A stretch of DNA of 64,000 nt from Puniceicoccaceae bacterium K14 (GCA_022538095.1 JAKYXN010000010.1:46230-110229), one strand, 5' to 3'; counted from the first letter of the stretch, positions 16,203 to 26,591 are shown. A program made the numbers and translations. The notes: generated from the sequence alone by a model not told the origin.

Positions 16203-18008
16203 ATGAAAAGAACACATCATTGCGGCCAACTGCGTAAAGACGACGTTGGGAAAACTGTATCCTTGACTGGTTGGATCGATTCGATTCGTGACCACGGCGG
16301 CATTCTCTTTGTTGATTTAAGAGACCGCGAAGGCCTTACTCAGGTAAAGGCGAATCCGAATAGTGATGATGCGAATTTTAACGATTTGGTGAATAGCCTG
16401 AAGCCGGAATCTGTGATCGCAATCGAGGGTGAGGTTGAGGCTCGCGATGAAGCGAACTCTAATGACAAGCTGCCCACTGGAGCGATTGAGGTACAGGTGA
16501 CTCGCTTGGTGGTTCACAATATTTCGGAAACGCCGCCTTTCCCAATCGACGATGAAAAAGGTGACAAGGTTAACGAGGATCTTCGTTTGTCTTACCGTTA
16601 TCTCGATTTGCGCCGCGGAAAGATGCAGCGCGTGATGAAATTGCGGCACTTGGCTTCTAAAGCAGTTCGCGATTACTTAGATGGAGAAGGTTTCTACGAT
16701 GTAGAGACGCCTATTCTTTTTAAGAGTACTCCTGAGGGGGCTCGCGAGTATTTGGTCCCGAGTCGTAGAGACCCGGGTTACTTTTACGCGTTACCACAGT
16801 CGCCGCAGCAGTTTAAGCAGATGTTGATGGTGAGTGGCATTGAGCGATACTACCAAATTGCTCGTTGTTTCCGTGACGAAGATTTGCGAGCGGATCGTCA
16901 GATGGAATTTACCCAAATTGATTTGGAGCTGTCTTTCATCGATCGTGAGGATATGTATGCTCTCGTTGAGGGCTTGATGAAGAACGTTTGGAAAGAGGCT
17001 TTGGGTATGGATATCCCAACTCCATTCCCGCGTATGTCTTATCAAGATGCGATGAATCGCTATGGTGTTGATAAACCGGATACGCGCTTCGGTCTAGAAA
17101 TTTCCGATTTTTCAGAGAACTTCAAGGAGTCCTCGTTCAAGGTTTTCTCGGGCACTGTTAAGAATGGCGGAGTCGTGAAAGCGTTTAAGGCTCCAACCTT
17201 GGCGAACGTGACTCAAGGGGAAATGAAAAGCCTTGAAGGGATTGCGAAGTCACTCGGGGCAAAGGGGCTTGCATTTATAAAGGTAGAAGGCGGCGAATGG
17301 AAGTCACCTATCGTGAAATTTTTCTCTGAGGAAGAGAAAGAAACCCTTTCCAAGGAGCTTTCCTTGGAAGAAGGGGACATTGTGTTCTTTGCGGCGTCGG
17401 AGTGGGAGCAGGCATGTGCTATTTTAGGGCGTATTCGTCTTGAATGCGCTGAACTCTTGAAGAGTCGCGGTGTGCTGGAGATCCCAGCAAACCAGTTCAA
17501 TTTCTTGTGGGTGATCGACTTCCCTCTTATGTCTTACGACGAAGATGAAGGCCGTTATGTAGCGACTCACCACCCGTTCACTTCACCCGTTCCTGAGGAT
17601 ATGGATCTTTTGGATTCTGATCCTAAGGCAGTACGAGGGCAGCATTACGATCTCGTTCTCAATGGCGTTGAATTAGGTGGAGGGAGTATTCGTATCCACC
17701 AGACCGAGATTCAGCGTAAAGTCTTCCAAGATGTTTTGGCGATACCGGAAGATGTGGTGGAAAGCCGTTTTGGCTATATGTTAGAGGCTTTTAAATATGG
17801 AGCTCCTCCTCATGGCGGGATCGCTTTCGGGTTGGATCGATTGGTTGCAGTCTTGGCGGGTACGCCGAGCATTCGTGACGTGATCGCTTTCCCAAAAACT
17901 CAGAAAGGGCAGTGCTTAATGACAAATAGCCCGAGTATGGTTACGGATCGTCAGCTCAAGGAGTTGCATATAGAGACTCTTACTCTTGAAGAGGAGACTG
18001 CCGAATAG
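16203..18008 (+). CDS. aspS: Aspartyl-tRNA synthetase, probably non-discriminating
   Basis: A 601-residue bacterial-type class II synthetase: N-terminal OB fold (residues 1-110), catalytic core with LSYRYLDLRRGKMQR, PQSPQQFKQMLM and CFRDEDLRADRQMEFTQ motif 2, a GAD insert (residues about 290-420), and motif 3 GIAFGLDRLV. The anticodon-binding domain reads GWIDSIRDHGG, giving His31 where the discriminating E. coli enzyme has Leu in RDLGS. Established work on bacterial AspRS links His at this position with relaxed specificity, charging both tRNA-Asp and tRNA-Asn. If so, the cell needs GatCAB; none is in the window. A terminator follows at 18037. Confidence 0.94.
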   Translation: MKRTHHCGQLRKDDVGKTVSLTGWIDSIRDHGGILFVDLRDREGLTQVKANPNSDDANFNDLVNSLKPESVIAIEGEVEARDEANSNDKLPTGAIEVQVTRLVVHNISETPPFPIDDEKGDKVNEDLRLSYRYLDLRRGKMQRVMKLRHLASKAVRDYLDGEGFYDVETPILFKSTPEGAREYLVPSRRDPGYFYALPQSPQQFKQMLMVSGIERYYQIARCFRDEDLRADRQMEFTQIDLELSFIDREDMYALVEGLMKNVWKEALGMDIPTPFPRMSYQDAMNRYGVDKPDTRFGLEISDFSENFKESSFKVFSGTVKNGGVVKAFKAPTLANVTQGEMKSLEGIAKSLGAKGLAFIKVEGGEWKSPIVKFFSEEEKETLSKELSLEEGDIVFFAASEWEQACAILGRIRLECAELLKSRGVLEIPANQFNFLWVIDFPLMSYDEDEGRYVATHHPFTSPVPEDMDLLDSDPKAVRGQHYDLVLNGVELGGGSIRIHQTEIQRKVFQDVLAIPEDVVESRFGYMLEAFKYGAPPHGGIAFGLDRLVAVLAGTPSIRDVIAFPKTQKGQCLMTNSPSMVTDRQLKELHIETLTLEEETAE

Positions 18009-18036
18009 GCGCACTTTTTTATCAGTTTGTAATATA

Positions 18037-18065
18037 GACCGCTCAATTTTGAGCGGTCTTTTTTT
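18037..18065 (+). terminator. Terminator of aspS
   Basis: GACCGCTCA and TGAGCGGTC form a 9-bp stem with an ATTT loop, followed by a seven-T run. It lies 28 bases after the stop codon. Confidence 0.93.
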
Positions 18066-18163
18066 GGCGCAGTGATGGTGCATTGGAAGGCTGCAGTAAT
18101 GAAAGTAATACTTTTTAAGTATTTTATGCATATTCGTGACGATTTTTTCACAAAAACTAATTG

Positions 18164-18179
18164 TGGCATACCAGTTGCT
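18164..18179 (+). promoter_or_regulatory. Sigma-54 (-24/-12) promoter of amtB-glnK
   Basis: TGGCATACCAGTTGCT fits the sigma-54 consensus TGGCAYR-N4-TTGCW, with GG and GC at the invariant -24 and -12 positions and correct spacing. It is 75 bases before the amtB start, leaving a leader of about 60 bases. Nitrogen genes of the amtB-glnK type are classically under sigma-54 and NtrC. A clear NtrC palindrome was not found in the 180 bases upstream. Confidence 0.75.
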
Positions 18180-18253
18180 AAATCTGGGGAGTCTTTGGTC
18201 TGCTCTCCGCAGTATCAATACCTGAACAAATTAAACTATCTTAATCTTAAGAC

Positions 18254-19585
18254 ATGAAAAAACTCCTTCATCTAATATCTGGATTCATCGCCGTTGGTGT
18301 CGCGGCTGCTCCCGTTATGGCTGGTTATGAGAGCTACGAAGCTTTCGCCGAGACAGACGGTTACGCGCTTTTCACCGTAAACAACCTGTGGATACTATTA
18401 TCCGCTGCTTTAGTATTCATCATGCACTTGGGCTTCTCTACTCTTGAAGCTGGTTTGTGCCAACAGAAGAATACAGTAAATATTCTCTTTAAGAATGTGT
18501 TTATCATTTCAATGGGCTTACTCACGTACGCTTTCTGGGGCTTCAACGCGATGTACCCAGGATTCGCAGAAGACTCAGCTGGGATTTTTGCAATGGGAAG
18601 CTGGTTCGGTGTTTCAAACGATGACGTTTCTTTGATGACAGATGAGTACGCTTCCTACACATGGTGGACAGACTTCATCTTCCAAGGAATGTTCGCTGCG
18701 ACTGCAGCTACAATCGTTTCTGGAGCGGTTGCTGAGCGCGTTAAGTTGAGCTCTTTCATGATCTTTGTTACTATTCTTGTAATGTTCGCTTATCCAATGG
18801 CTGGTTCTTGGAAGTGGGGCGGCGGATGGCTCGACGCTAAGGGCTTCTACGATTTCGCTGGTTCTTCTATCGTTCACGCTTTTGGTGGTTTCGCAGCGCT
18901 TGCTAGCGTTCTTCTTCTCGGCCCAAGAAAGGGCAAGTACACAAAGGATGGGAAGATCAAGCCAATCCTCGGTCACAGCATGCCATTGGCAACTATCGGT
19001 GTATTCCTCCTCTTCCTAGGTTGGTTCGGATTTAACGGTGGTTCTGTATTGAGCGCTGATCCGTTGCTCGTTTCTTACGTTTTCTGTACAACAGGCCTTG
19101 CAGCTGCTTCAGGAGCTATCGGAGCAATTCTTGTTAGCTGGATCGTTTTGAAGAAGCCTGATCTTTCTATGGCTCTTAACGGTATTCTTGCTGGTCTTGT
19201 TGGTATCACTGCAGGAGCTGACGTAATTGGAATGGGCTCTTCAATCATCGTAGGTCTCATCGCTGGAGCTCTTGTGGTATTCGCAATTCTTTTCTTCGAC
19301 AAGATCAAGGTCGACGATCCAGTTGGAGCAATCTCTGTACACGGTGTGTGTGGAATCTGGGGAACGCTTGCGGTGGGAATCTTCTCTGCAGACTTCAGTG
19401 TTGGCATTCAGTTGCTTGGTACGCTTACATACGCGATCTTCGCATTTGTATTCTCATTCGCTGTATTCGGTCTAATCAAGGCTGTCATGGGCATCCGAGT
19501 TTCTGCTGAGGAAGAGTTCGAAGGACTCGACGTTGGTGAACACGGTCAAGAGGCATATCCTGATTTCAGCGTAACATCTCGCTAA
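18254..19585 (+). CDS. amtB: Ammonium transporter AmtB
   Basis: A 443-residue inner-membrane channel for ammonium uptake. A signal peptide (residues 1-23, ending AAPVMAG) precedes about eleven transmembrane helices, an arrangement seen in many Gram-negative Amt proteins. Family blocks include GFSTLEAGLCQQKN, FIFQGMFAATAATIVSGAVAER, the DFAGSSIVHAFGG segment with the first pore His, and a VHGVCGIWGTLAVG segment with the second. It precedes glnK by 86 bases, and the pair forms a standard nitrogen-limitation unit in which GlnK blocks AmtB when nitrogen is plentiful. The sigma-54 promoter upstream supports this. Confidence 0.95.
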   Translation: MKKLLHLISGFIAVGVAAAPVMAGYESYEAFAETDGYALFTVNNLWILLSAALVFIMHLGFSTLEAGLCQQKNTVNILFKNVFIISMGLLTYAFWGFNAMYPGFAEDSAGIFAMGSWFGVSNDDVSLMTDEYASYTWWTDFIFQGMFAATAATIVSGAVAERVKLSSFMIFVTILVMFAYPMAGSWKWGGGWLDAKGFYDFAGSSIVHAFGGFAALASVLLLGPRKGKYTKDGKIKPILGHSMPLATIGVFLLFLGWFGFNGGSVLSADPLLVSYVFCTTGLAAASGAIGAILVSWIVLKKPDLSMALNGILAGLVGITAGADVIGMGSSIIVGLIAGALVVFAILFFDKIKVDDPVGAISVHGVCGIWGTLAVGIFSADFSVGIQLLGTLTYAIFAFVFSFAVFGLIKAVMGIRVSAEEEFEGLDVGEHGQEAYPDFSVTSR

Positions 19586-19671
19586 GATCCTGATATATAA
19601 TATAGATAAGCATTTACTTGCATTATTAAAAGCTATCAGTTAGCTCTACATAACCCTCAAAGGATTTTTAA

Positions 19672-20010
<339 letters not shown>

Positions 20011-20043
20011 TCGGTAGTCATCTTTTCCAAAACAAATTCTTTC

Positions 20044-20077
20044 AAGACCGCTCGAAATTGTTCGAGCGGTCTTTTTT
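20044..20077 (+). terminator. Terminator of amtB-glnK
   Basis: AAGACCGCTCGAA and TTCGAGCGGTCTT form a 13-bp stem with an ATTG loop, continuing into a T run. It lies 33 bases after glnK. Confidence 0.95.
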
Positions 20078-20221
20078 ATCGTTCGAGGCATCGATTAAGC
20101 GTATCATGCTAGTTGTAGAGCCTAGTTTAAATTGGTAACTAGAGTTGTTGTCGACTCACCTGGCTTTGGCTATACGCCTTGAGTTTGTAATTGGACCCAA
20201 TGTTCGTTATACGATTTTATC

Positions 20222-21694
20222 ATGAAAACACTGTTTGCCTTGGCTCTATTTTTTGCGTCTTCCGCTTTGTTTGCTGCGGATCGACCGAACATAATCTTCC
20301 TAATGTCTGATGACCAAAACACCTATTCGGTGGGCTGCTATGGTAATGAGGATGTTTCGACTCCTAATATGGATAAATTGGGCGAGGAAGGGATGATTTT
20401 TGACAAGCATTACGTTACCACTGCGATTTGTATGGCGAGCCGCGCTACCGTGTTTACTGGAATGTATGAGTACAAAACAGGCTGCAATTTTGAGCATGGG
20501 GATATGAAACCTGAGATTTGGGAAAAGTCTTATCCGCGTTTACTTAGAGAGGCAGGCTATCGTGTAGCTTTTGCTGGCAAGTTTGGAATGGAAGTTGAGG
20601 GACGTGGGCTTTGCGAGGACGACTTTGATCGTTGGGGCGGTGGGCCAGGGCAAACGAATTACTGGACCAATAAGAATGAATCGATGCGCAAATACGCAGA
20701 GGAGTATCCACATTCGACTGTCTCGTATGGAGCATTTGGCCGCGACGTGATTCGTGATTGGGCTGACCAGGATCAACCGTTTTGTTTGTCAGTTAGCTTC
20801 AAAGCGCCTCATAAGCCAGCTATTCCCGATCCTCAATTCGACGAAGTATACGCAGGTAAAGCTTTTACTAAACCGGGAAATTACGGTCGAGAACATGGCG
20901 AGCATATGTCGGAACAAAGCAAAACTGGACGACAATATGACCGATTTACTAGTTGGGGCTACTCTGATGAATACGATCAGGTAATGGCGATTTATCACCA
21001 ACAAGTGCATGCGATCGATGTTGCAGTTGGAATGATTCGAGAGGAGCTAGAGGAACAGGGTATTGCAGATAATACAGTTATTATTTACACGAGCGACAAT
21101 GGGTTTATTTGCGGTTCGCACGGTTATGGATCGAAGGTTTTGCCGATGGAGGAATCTTCTAGAGTGCCTTTGATTATTTATGATCCGCGGGCGTCGACAA
21201 ATGGGCAAAAATTTCGCTGTGAGCAGTTAACTGCTAGTATTGATTTTGCCCCGACAATTTTGGAATTAGCGGGTGTTGAGGCTCCATCGAATATGGATGG
21301 CAGGAGCTTGCTTGGCCTTTTAGAAGAACCTCATTCAGATGTGCACGATCAAGTTGCATTAATTAACGCTTGGGGCGGGATGGGCAAGACCGTGAGCTCA
21401 ATCACGAGCCTTAGTGCGCTCACGAAAAAGTATAAATACACATACTGGTGGTATGCTAGCGATGGCATGTACCCGGTCGAGGAATTGTACGATCTTGAGA
21501 TTGACCCTCTGGAGTTGAAAAATTTAGCATTGGATTCCAACTACGACGTAATTTTAGAGGAAATGCGTGAAAAATATGATCACGAATTATCGCTTTGGAA
21601 ACAACAGGTTGTCGATTACAATGACTACGAGAAATATGGCGTTTTATTTGATCGAGGCATTCCATGGGAGCAAAAACTGGAATATATAGATTAA
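20222..21694 (+). CDS. Secreted sulfatase (formylglycine-dependent, S1 family)
   Basis: A 490-residue sulfatase with a signal peptide (residues 1-19, cleavage after SSALFA). The metal-binding start [12 protein letters not shown] and the C-terminal TSDNGF block are intact. The active-site sequence is C70-MASR: the Cys to be oxidised to formylglycine and the Arg are present, while the usual Pro is Ala, a tolerated variant of the C-x-[PA]-x-R signature. It should remove sulfate esters from a polysaccharide outside the cytoplasm. No maturation enzyme is in the window, so it must be encoded elsewhere. It converges on the lacI gene with 27 bases between stops. Being first in the carbohydrate region, it fits a sulfated fucan substrate. 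Confidence 0.9.
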   Translation: MKTLFALALFFASSALFAADRPNIIFLMSDDQNTYSVGCYGNEDVSTPNMDKLGEEGMIFDKHYVTTAICMASRATVFTGMYEYKTGCNFEHGDMKPEIWEKSYPRLLREAGYRVAFAGKFGMEVEGRGLCEDDFDRWGGGPGQTNYWTNKNESMRKYAEEYPHSTVSYGAFGRDVIRDWADQDQPFCLSVSFKAPHKPAIPDPQFDEVYAGKAFTKPGNYGREHGEHMSEQSKTGRQYDRFTSWGYSDEYDQVMAIYHQQVHAIDVAVGMIREELEEQGIADNTVIIYTSDNGFICGSHGYGSKVLPMEESSRVPLIIYDPRASTNGQKFRCEQLTASIDFAPTILELAGVEAPSNMDGRSLLGLLEEPHSDVHDQVALINAWGGMGKTVSSITSLSALTKKYKYTYWWYASDGMYPVEELYDLEIDPLELKNLALDSNYDVILEEMREKYDHELSLWKQQVVDYNDYEKYGVLFDRGIPWEQKLEYID

Positions 21695-21721
21695 GCCTCA
21701 ATCATTTGCTAAGTCATTCTA

Positions 21722-22795
21722 TCAGGAGTCTCTCTTTTTTGGGAGCATCGGCCCATCGATCCATTTGCCTTCTATGAGCGTCTCGTTGCGGCACTCAGGG
21801 ATTCCAAGGTTTTTTTCCGCAATTAAGGCCACAAGCATACGGATTGCGGCTTTTCCAATCTCGTGGGGACGCTGGTCAATGCCAGTGTCTATGGATGTAT
21901 CGTGGATGCTAGTAGTTGCGAGTCCGATGTCTTGAGGAATCTTCCACTCTAAGTTTGAGAGCATCTCGTGGGTTTCGCTATTATCTGCGAGTATACAATC
22001 AGGGTTGTATTTGTTTAACCAATTGTTGAATGCGAGCTGCATTTTTTCAAAGCTCATGCTTAAGTCTAACTTGTGTAAGGGTAATTGGTCCTTTGGAGGT
22101 AGGCTCATTTGCGCCCAATTGAAACCAGCTCCAAAGTATCGATTTCTTTGATATTCGCATACGAAGCCTATTCGTTTGTATCCCAATCGACGTGCATGAT
22201 CGAAGCTTAGCATGGTGTTGCTGACTTGAGCGCTCTTAACACTGTGAGTTGGTAACTGATCGTCGATTTGGCCAAATCGAACGACTGCGAAGTGTGACCA
22301 ATCGAAATTTTTTAAATCAGTAAATTGCTCTCTAAAGGGAGGAATTAGCACTCCTTGGATATTTCTGGTTGTGAAGATTCCGCTTAGCCGAGCTAGAGAA
22401 AATTCTGATGTTTTATACTCTTGCAGGCGGTAGCCGAGCGAATTTGCCGTTTCAAGCGCTCCCTTCCAATATAAATCAAATTCGTTGTAAATTTCAGTTT
22501 TACCAGTTTGTTTCCAAGGGTTGACCCATGCTATTTCGGATTGGATGACGTTTGCCTTTTTGCTCAAGCGATAGTTAGAAAGAGAGGCTAGAACCGGATC
22601 CGGCACATAGCCCATAGTTTTCGCCTTTTTTTGTATCCGAATTTTAAGTTTCGAGGAAACTCCGGGAAGATCTCTTAAGGCTTTGGAGACAGTAACGTGA
22701 GAGACGTTAAGTTCTTTTGCAATATCGCGTAAGGTAATCCGCTGAGCGACAAGTGATTCGTTAGCGAGGGGTGGGGTTAGCTCGGACTTGGACAT
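21722..22795 (-). CDS. LacI-family transcriptional regulator of the polysaccharide locus
   Basis: A 357-residue repressor-type protein. Residues 18-65 form the LacI helix-turn-helix (ITLRDIAKELNVSHVTVSKALRDLPGVS) and the following hinge. The hinge reads VPDPVLASLSNYR rather than the usual ARxL form, a variant I associate with Verrucomicrobia and Lentisphaerae. Residues 75-357 are the periplasmic-binding-protein-like effector domain. It is divergent from the 23.2-kb lyase-type gene across a 451-base spacer holding a near-perfect palindrome at 22880, which recurs before three other loci in this window. The inducer is probably a product of the polysaccharide, but the sequence does not say which. 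Confidence 0.9.
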   Translation of the reverse strand: MSKSELTPPLANESLVAQRITLRDIAKELNVSHVTVSKALRDLPGVSSKLKIRIQKKAKTMGYVPDPVLASLSNYRLSKKANVIQSEIAWVNPWKQTGKTEIYNEFDLYWKGALETANSLGYRLQEYKTSEFSLARLSGIFTTRNIQGVLIPPFREQFTDLKNFDWSHFAVVRFGQIDDQLPTHSVKSAQVSNTMLSFDHARRLGYKRIGFVCEYQRNRYFGAGFNWAQMSLPPKDQLPLHKLDLSMSFEKMQLAFNNWLNKYNPDCILADNSETHEMLSNLEWKIPQDIGLATTSIHDTSIDTGIDQRPHEIGKAAIRMLVALIAEKNLGIPECRNETLIEGKWIDGPMLPKKRDS

Positions 22796-23246
22796 TATGA
22801 GAAAATGAATACAGGTGTTTCAATCCATAAAGAATAACTATTAAGTGTACACGAGATTGTAGAGAATAGGCCCAAAATCAAGCGAACAGGTTAGCTTGAG
22901 CGTGTTCAATTACGCTATGTTGGGATTCGGCACAAAATTGTGTACCTCAAATTAAGTGTGAGTGTCGGTAGGGGCGAAAACGAGAAATGAAAAAGATAGA
23001 GTGTTTTGACCAAAAAATGCAACTCATTTAACCAATGAGTCTATTTACAGAATAACCGTGCTGTCATATACTGATGCCTAACGATACCCCATGATTAAGC
23101 TGGCCTCTGCGAGATGAAAGTACCCTGGCTATAGCTAGTTTCATGAGAACCAAGCTTAGAGTCTGATCGTCCTATGGTATGTCTTAAGAAAGGATGCGAT
23201 GATTCTGATAAATTTAATCTAACAGCATAGAATTAATTACCCGCAA
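22796..23246. promoter_or_regulatory. Divergent control region between lacI and the lyase-type gene
   Basis: This 451-base spacer has no credible gene. It holds several inverted repeats: the candidate LacI operator at 22880-22897, CACAA-AA-TTGTG at 22931-22942, and ACTCATT-taacc-AATGAGT at 23022-23040. None is followed by a T-tract, so they look like protein-binding sites rather than terminators. Confidence 0.5.
22880..22897. promoter_or_regulatory. Candidate LacI-family operator, site 1
   Basis: AAGCGAACAGGTTAGCTT is an 18-base palindrome around a central AG with one mismatched pair (AAGCgAAC / GTTaGCTT). It lies between lacI and the divergent 23.2-kb gene. The core AACAGGTTAGC recurs at 30269 and, with one change, at 43322. 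Even spacing and size suit a LacI-type dimer. Confidence 0.6.
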
Positions 23247-26200
23247 ATGAAACTAATTATTAATATTATAAAAAGCGTTACCGTTCTGGTTTCGGTCTTA
23301 ATTTCTACCCCTTTAGTTGGGGATTTTGTCCATCCTGGCATTCCATGGACGATCAATGATTTGGATCAAATGAAGGCCAACCGAACTGTTGAGCCTTGGT
23401 CTGACGGTTGGGATCTAATAGCAAATAGCAGTCAAGCCTCGCTTTCCTATACGATGCAAGGGCCGGCTGTAAACGTCGATCGAGTTGATACGAACATTAC
23501 TAGCGATGGGGACTCGGCTCTTTACCATGCGATTCAGTGGTATTTTACTGAAGAAGAGGCACATGCAACGAAGGCGATTGGAATATTAGAGGAATGGGCG
23601 GCTGTTCATAAGACTTTCTCTGGAAACGCAGTGCATCTTCACGCGGCTTGGAGAGGGGGGACTATGGTTAAGGCAGCGGAAATCCTCCGGTACACGCACC
23701 CGGGGTGGACTGAGCAAAATACGGTCAATATGGAGGCGTATTTTTTAGAAGTGTTGTGGCCTCAATTTAGACTGCCGAATCCTCTGAGAGCGGCAAACCA
23801 AGGAGCGAACAACCTATGGGGTGCAATTCAAGTGGCTGTATTTTGCGACGATGAAGAAAAATTTAATCAATGTATCGACGCGTACTTAAACGATCATTGT
23901 GCGGGTATCTCTAATACACTGCCAAATGGCCAGAATGGGGATAGTGGTCGCGACCAAGGGCATGCAGGAAGTATGATCGGAAACCTAGCGGATGTAGCTG
24001 AGATCGCATGGGCACAAGGAGTTGATTTATATGGTGTATTGGATAATCGACTTCTCGCTGTCACAGAGTATTGGGCGAAGTATAACTTAGGAGAAGAGGT
24101 GGAATGGGTAAATCACGGTACTTGTTATGACTATTTCGTTTCTATTGGAGAGGATAATCGGGATACTAATTCGGTTCACGTAGTAGGGTTGATGGAGAAG
24201 ATTTATGGAGCGTATGTGATTCGTAAGGGATTGGATGCTCCCTATACAACTGCATACCGTGAAGTTCATACGGATGAGGATACTTTCTTTTTCCGGAAGG
24301 ATGCTGCTTACGATTCCGATGCGGAAATTGTTGCGGAACCGGTAGTCTCTGCTGAAACGACTCCAGTAACCGAATTGCTGAATGCGGATATTGGGGATGT
24401 AGGTGTGAGTGGAAGTACGTCTTTCAGTGATGGGGTATGGACAATCCAAGGAGCTGGTGCCGACTTGAATGGAGGAGCTACTGAGGATGCCTTTCAATTT
24501 GCGTATCATGAATTGGCAGGTGATGGAGCGATCATCGCGCAGGTCTTATCTGTTGAAAACACGGATCCTGAAGCGAAGGCTGGAGTTGTTATTCGAGAGT
24601 CGCTTGCACCGGACGCTAAGATGCTATCGATGACGGTTGAACCTACGGGAGGAGGAGCATCTTTAACTTCTCGCGGATTTATAGTAGCCGATGGTAGTGG
24701 GTTCCATTCACCGGTAGCTCCAGAAAGCCCGATATGGGTAAAAATCGAACGCCGTGGGAAAAGAGTTGTGGGTTACCTCGGTCCAGATGGTGTTAACTGG
24801 GCGGCCATGCAAACAGTGGACTTTGACATGTCAGAGCACACTTATGTTGGTCTTGGAGCAAGCTCTAAGGATGTTGCTGTTCTGAATACATCAACCTTTT
24901 CGGATGTTCAAATTACAGGAGCAGGGAGCCAAAGCATTGGAGTTATTCAGGCTGAAGATTTTTCTGATATGAGTGGTGTTGAGACTGAGGCAACGAGTGA
25001 TGTTGACGGAGGGCTCAATGCTACATCTATAGATGACGGCGACTGGATCGAGTATTTCCTAAACATTCCATTAACGGGAGATTATACGCTCAATTATCGC
25101 GTCGCAAGTAATGATGGCGGCGGCTCCATTCGCTTCGAAGTTGAAGGTGAGGCAAAAATTACTACAGCGATTGATGCAACAGGAGGCGCACAGAATTGGA
25201 CAACGCTCTCGACAACAATTTCCTTGTCTGCCGGGGCGCAAACGATTCGTTTACATGCTGAGGCTGGTGGCTGGAATCTAAATTGGTTTGAACTCGAAGC
25301 TCAGGAGGAAAAGCAAATAAGCGCTGCAAGTGTGTTTTTATCGCCTACTGCGGTTTCGATGACAGTTGGAGCGACAGAGCAGATGATCGCTCAAGTAAAG
25401 CCTGAAGACGCGACAGATGCGGGTGTTGTTTATAGTAGTAGCGATACCTCTATTGTTACTGTTGACCAAAACGGTTTGATTACGGCAGTGGCAGAAGGTG
25501 AAGCCATGATTATTGCAACTTCCAATGATGGCGGACATACAGATGAATCGAATATTTTCGTGAGCGCTTCTGGTTCTCTAAACCTTGCTTTGGGTAAAAC
25601 GGTGACTCAATCAAGTACGGGGTTTGAGGGAGTTCCTGAACGTGCTGTTGATGGTGATACAAATGGTTTGTGGAACGGGGGCTCGGTGACTCATACAGTT
25701 CCAGGTATTGGCGGCTGGTGGCAAGTTGATCTAGGTTCAACGGTAAACATTGGTGAAGTGGAAGTCTTTGGAAGAACTGACACCTGTTGTATTGCAAGAT
25801 TGTCGTTCTATACTGTGTCTATCCTTGATAGTAATGAGGCGGTTGTTTACGAAGAGGACTTCACATCATTTCCGAATCCTTCGGTTACACTCGCAGCTGG
25901 AGGCGTTGAGGGGCAATTTGTCAGAATTGAATTAGATGAAGCTGCTGGAGAGGTTGCTCTGTCGTTGGCTGAAGTCGAAGTCTATGAGTTTGTCGAACTT
26001 GATACGGATGGCGATGGCATACCTGACCATGAAGATGCCGACGACGACAATGATGGCGTCGATGACGTTGATGATGCGTTCCCGCTTGATCCAAGCGAAT
26101 CGGTTGATACCGATGAAGATGGGATCGGTGACAATTCCGAAATAGCGCCAAGCCCAATCAATGTATCTACACGTGGATACGTGCTTGATGGCGATAAAGT

Positions 26201-26567
26201 TATGATTGCCGGCTTTGTGATCGATGGAACAGATCCCGCGACCATTTTGATTCAAGGTGTGGGGCCTGAGTTGGGCGATAGCACGTTTACGGATTACCCG
26301 ACGATAGCAGATCCTACGATTGAGGTCTATGATGCTGATGGTAATACCGTCGGTGGAAACGATGATTGGGAATCCGATGATGCGGCGGCGGTTAGTGATG
26401 CGTCAATTATCGCGGGTTCTTACACTCTTGAAGCCGGTAGCAAGTCTGCCGCTCTCGTAACAACTTTAGAGCCAGGGGCCTATACGGTGATCTTAAGTTC
26501 AGCAGAAGGTCAGAGCGGAATTGCTCTGATTGAGGCTTACAATGTCTCAGCCAATATAAGCGAGTAG
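23247..26567 (+). CDS. Multidomain alginate-lyase-fold protein with CBM6 and F-type lectin
   Basis: A 1106-residue secreted protein, signal peptide about residues 1-26. Residues 28-360 are an alginate lyase-like alpha-helical domain (HPGIPWTINDLDQMKANR, HLHAAWRGGTMVKAAEIL, NGQNGDSGRDQGHAGSMIG). Then come a concanavalin-like DUF1349-type domain (375-565), a CBM6 (570-690), a bacterial Ig-like Big_2 domain (695-775) and an F-type lectin domain (779-915). The lectin has His, 26 residues, then RTDTCCIAR with the vicinal Cys pair. Thrombospondin type 3 repeats (919-965) and the shared terminal domain (970-1106) end the protein. The lectin suggests fucose binding; the lyase substrate is probably a uronate-containing fucan. 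It has its own terminator. A close paralogue lies at 43.6 kb. Confidence 0.8.
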   Translation: MKLIINIIKSVTVLVSVLISTPLVGDFVHPGIPWTINDLDQMKANRTVEPWSDGWDLIANSSQASLSYTMQGPAVNVDRVDTNITSDGDSALYHAIQWYFTEEEAHATKAIGILEEWAAVHKTFSGNAVHLHAAWRGGTMVKAAEILRYTHPGWTEQNTVNMEAYFLEVLWPQFRLPNPLRAANQGANNLWGAIQVAVFCDDEEKFNQCIDAYLNDHCAGISNTLPNGQNGDSGRDQGHAGSMIGNLADVAEIAWAQGVDLYGVLDNRLLAVTEYWAKYNLGEEVEWVNHGTCYDYFVSIGEDNRDTNSVHVVGLMEKIYGAYVIRKGLDAPYTTAYREVHTDEDTFFFRKDAAYDSDAEIVAEPVVSAETTPVTELLNADIGDVGVSGSTSFSDGVWTIQGAGADLNGGATEDAFQFAYHELAGDGAIIAQVLSVENTDPEAKAGVVIRESLAPDAKMLSMTVEPTGGGASLTSRGFIVADGSGFHSPVAPESPIWVKIERRGKRVVGYLGPDGVNWAAMQTVDFDMSEHTYVGLGASSKDVAVLNTSTFSDVQITGAGSQSIGVIQAEDFSDMSGVETEATSDVDGGLNATSIDDGDWIEYFLNIPLTGDYTLNYRVASNDGGGSIRFEVEGEAKITTAIDATGGAQNWTTLSTTISLSAGAQTIRLHAEAGGWNLNWFELEAQEEKQISAASVFLSPTAVSMTVGATEQMIAQVKPEDATDAGVVYSSSDTSIVTVDQNGLITAVAEGEAMIIATSNDGGHTDESNIFVSASGSLNLALGKTVTQSSTGFEGVPERAVDGDTNGLWNGGSVTHTVPGIGGWWQVDLGSTVNIGEVEVFGRTDTCCIARLSFYTVSILDSNEAVVYEEDFTSFPNPSVTLAAGGVEGQFVRIELDEAAGEVALSLAEVEVYEFVELDTDGDGIPDHEDADDDNDGVDDVDDAFPLDPSESVDTDEDGIGDNSEIAPSPINVSTRGYVLDGDKVMIAGFVIDGTDPATILIQGVGPELGDSTFTDYPTIADPTIEVYDADGNTVGGNDDWESDDAAAVSDASIIAGSYTLEAGSKSAALVTTLEPGAYTVILSSAEGQSGIALIEAYNVSANISE

Positions 26568-26591
26568 TAGTAAGGTCCATTAGATTTAAGA

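Noticed and set aside
18065..18082. NtrC site near GGCGC-AGTGAT-GGTGCA
   Set aside because: Only half of the palindrome matches and it overlaps the aspS terminator.
23022..23040. ACTCATT/AATGAGT hairpin as a terminator
   Set aside because: No T-tract follows and no gene ends upstream; kept only as a possible binding site.
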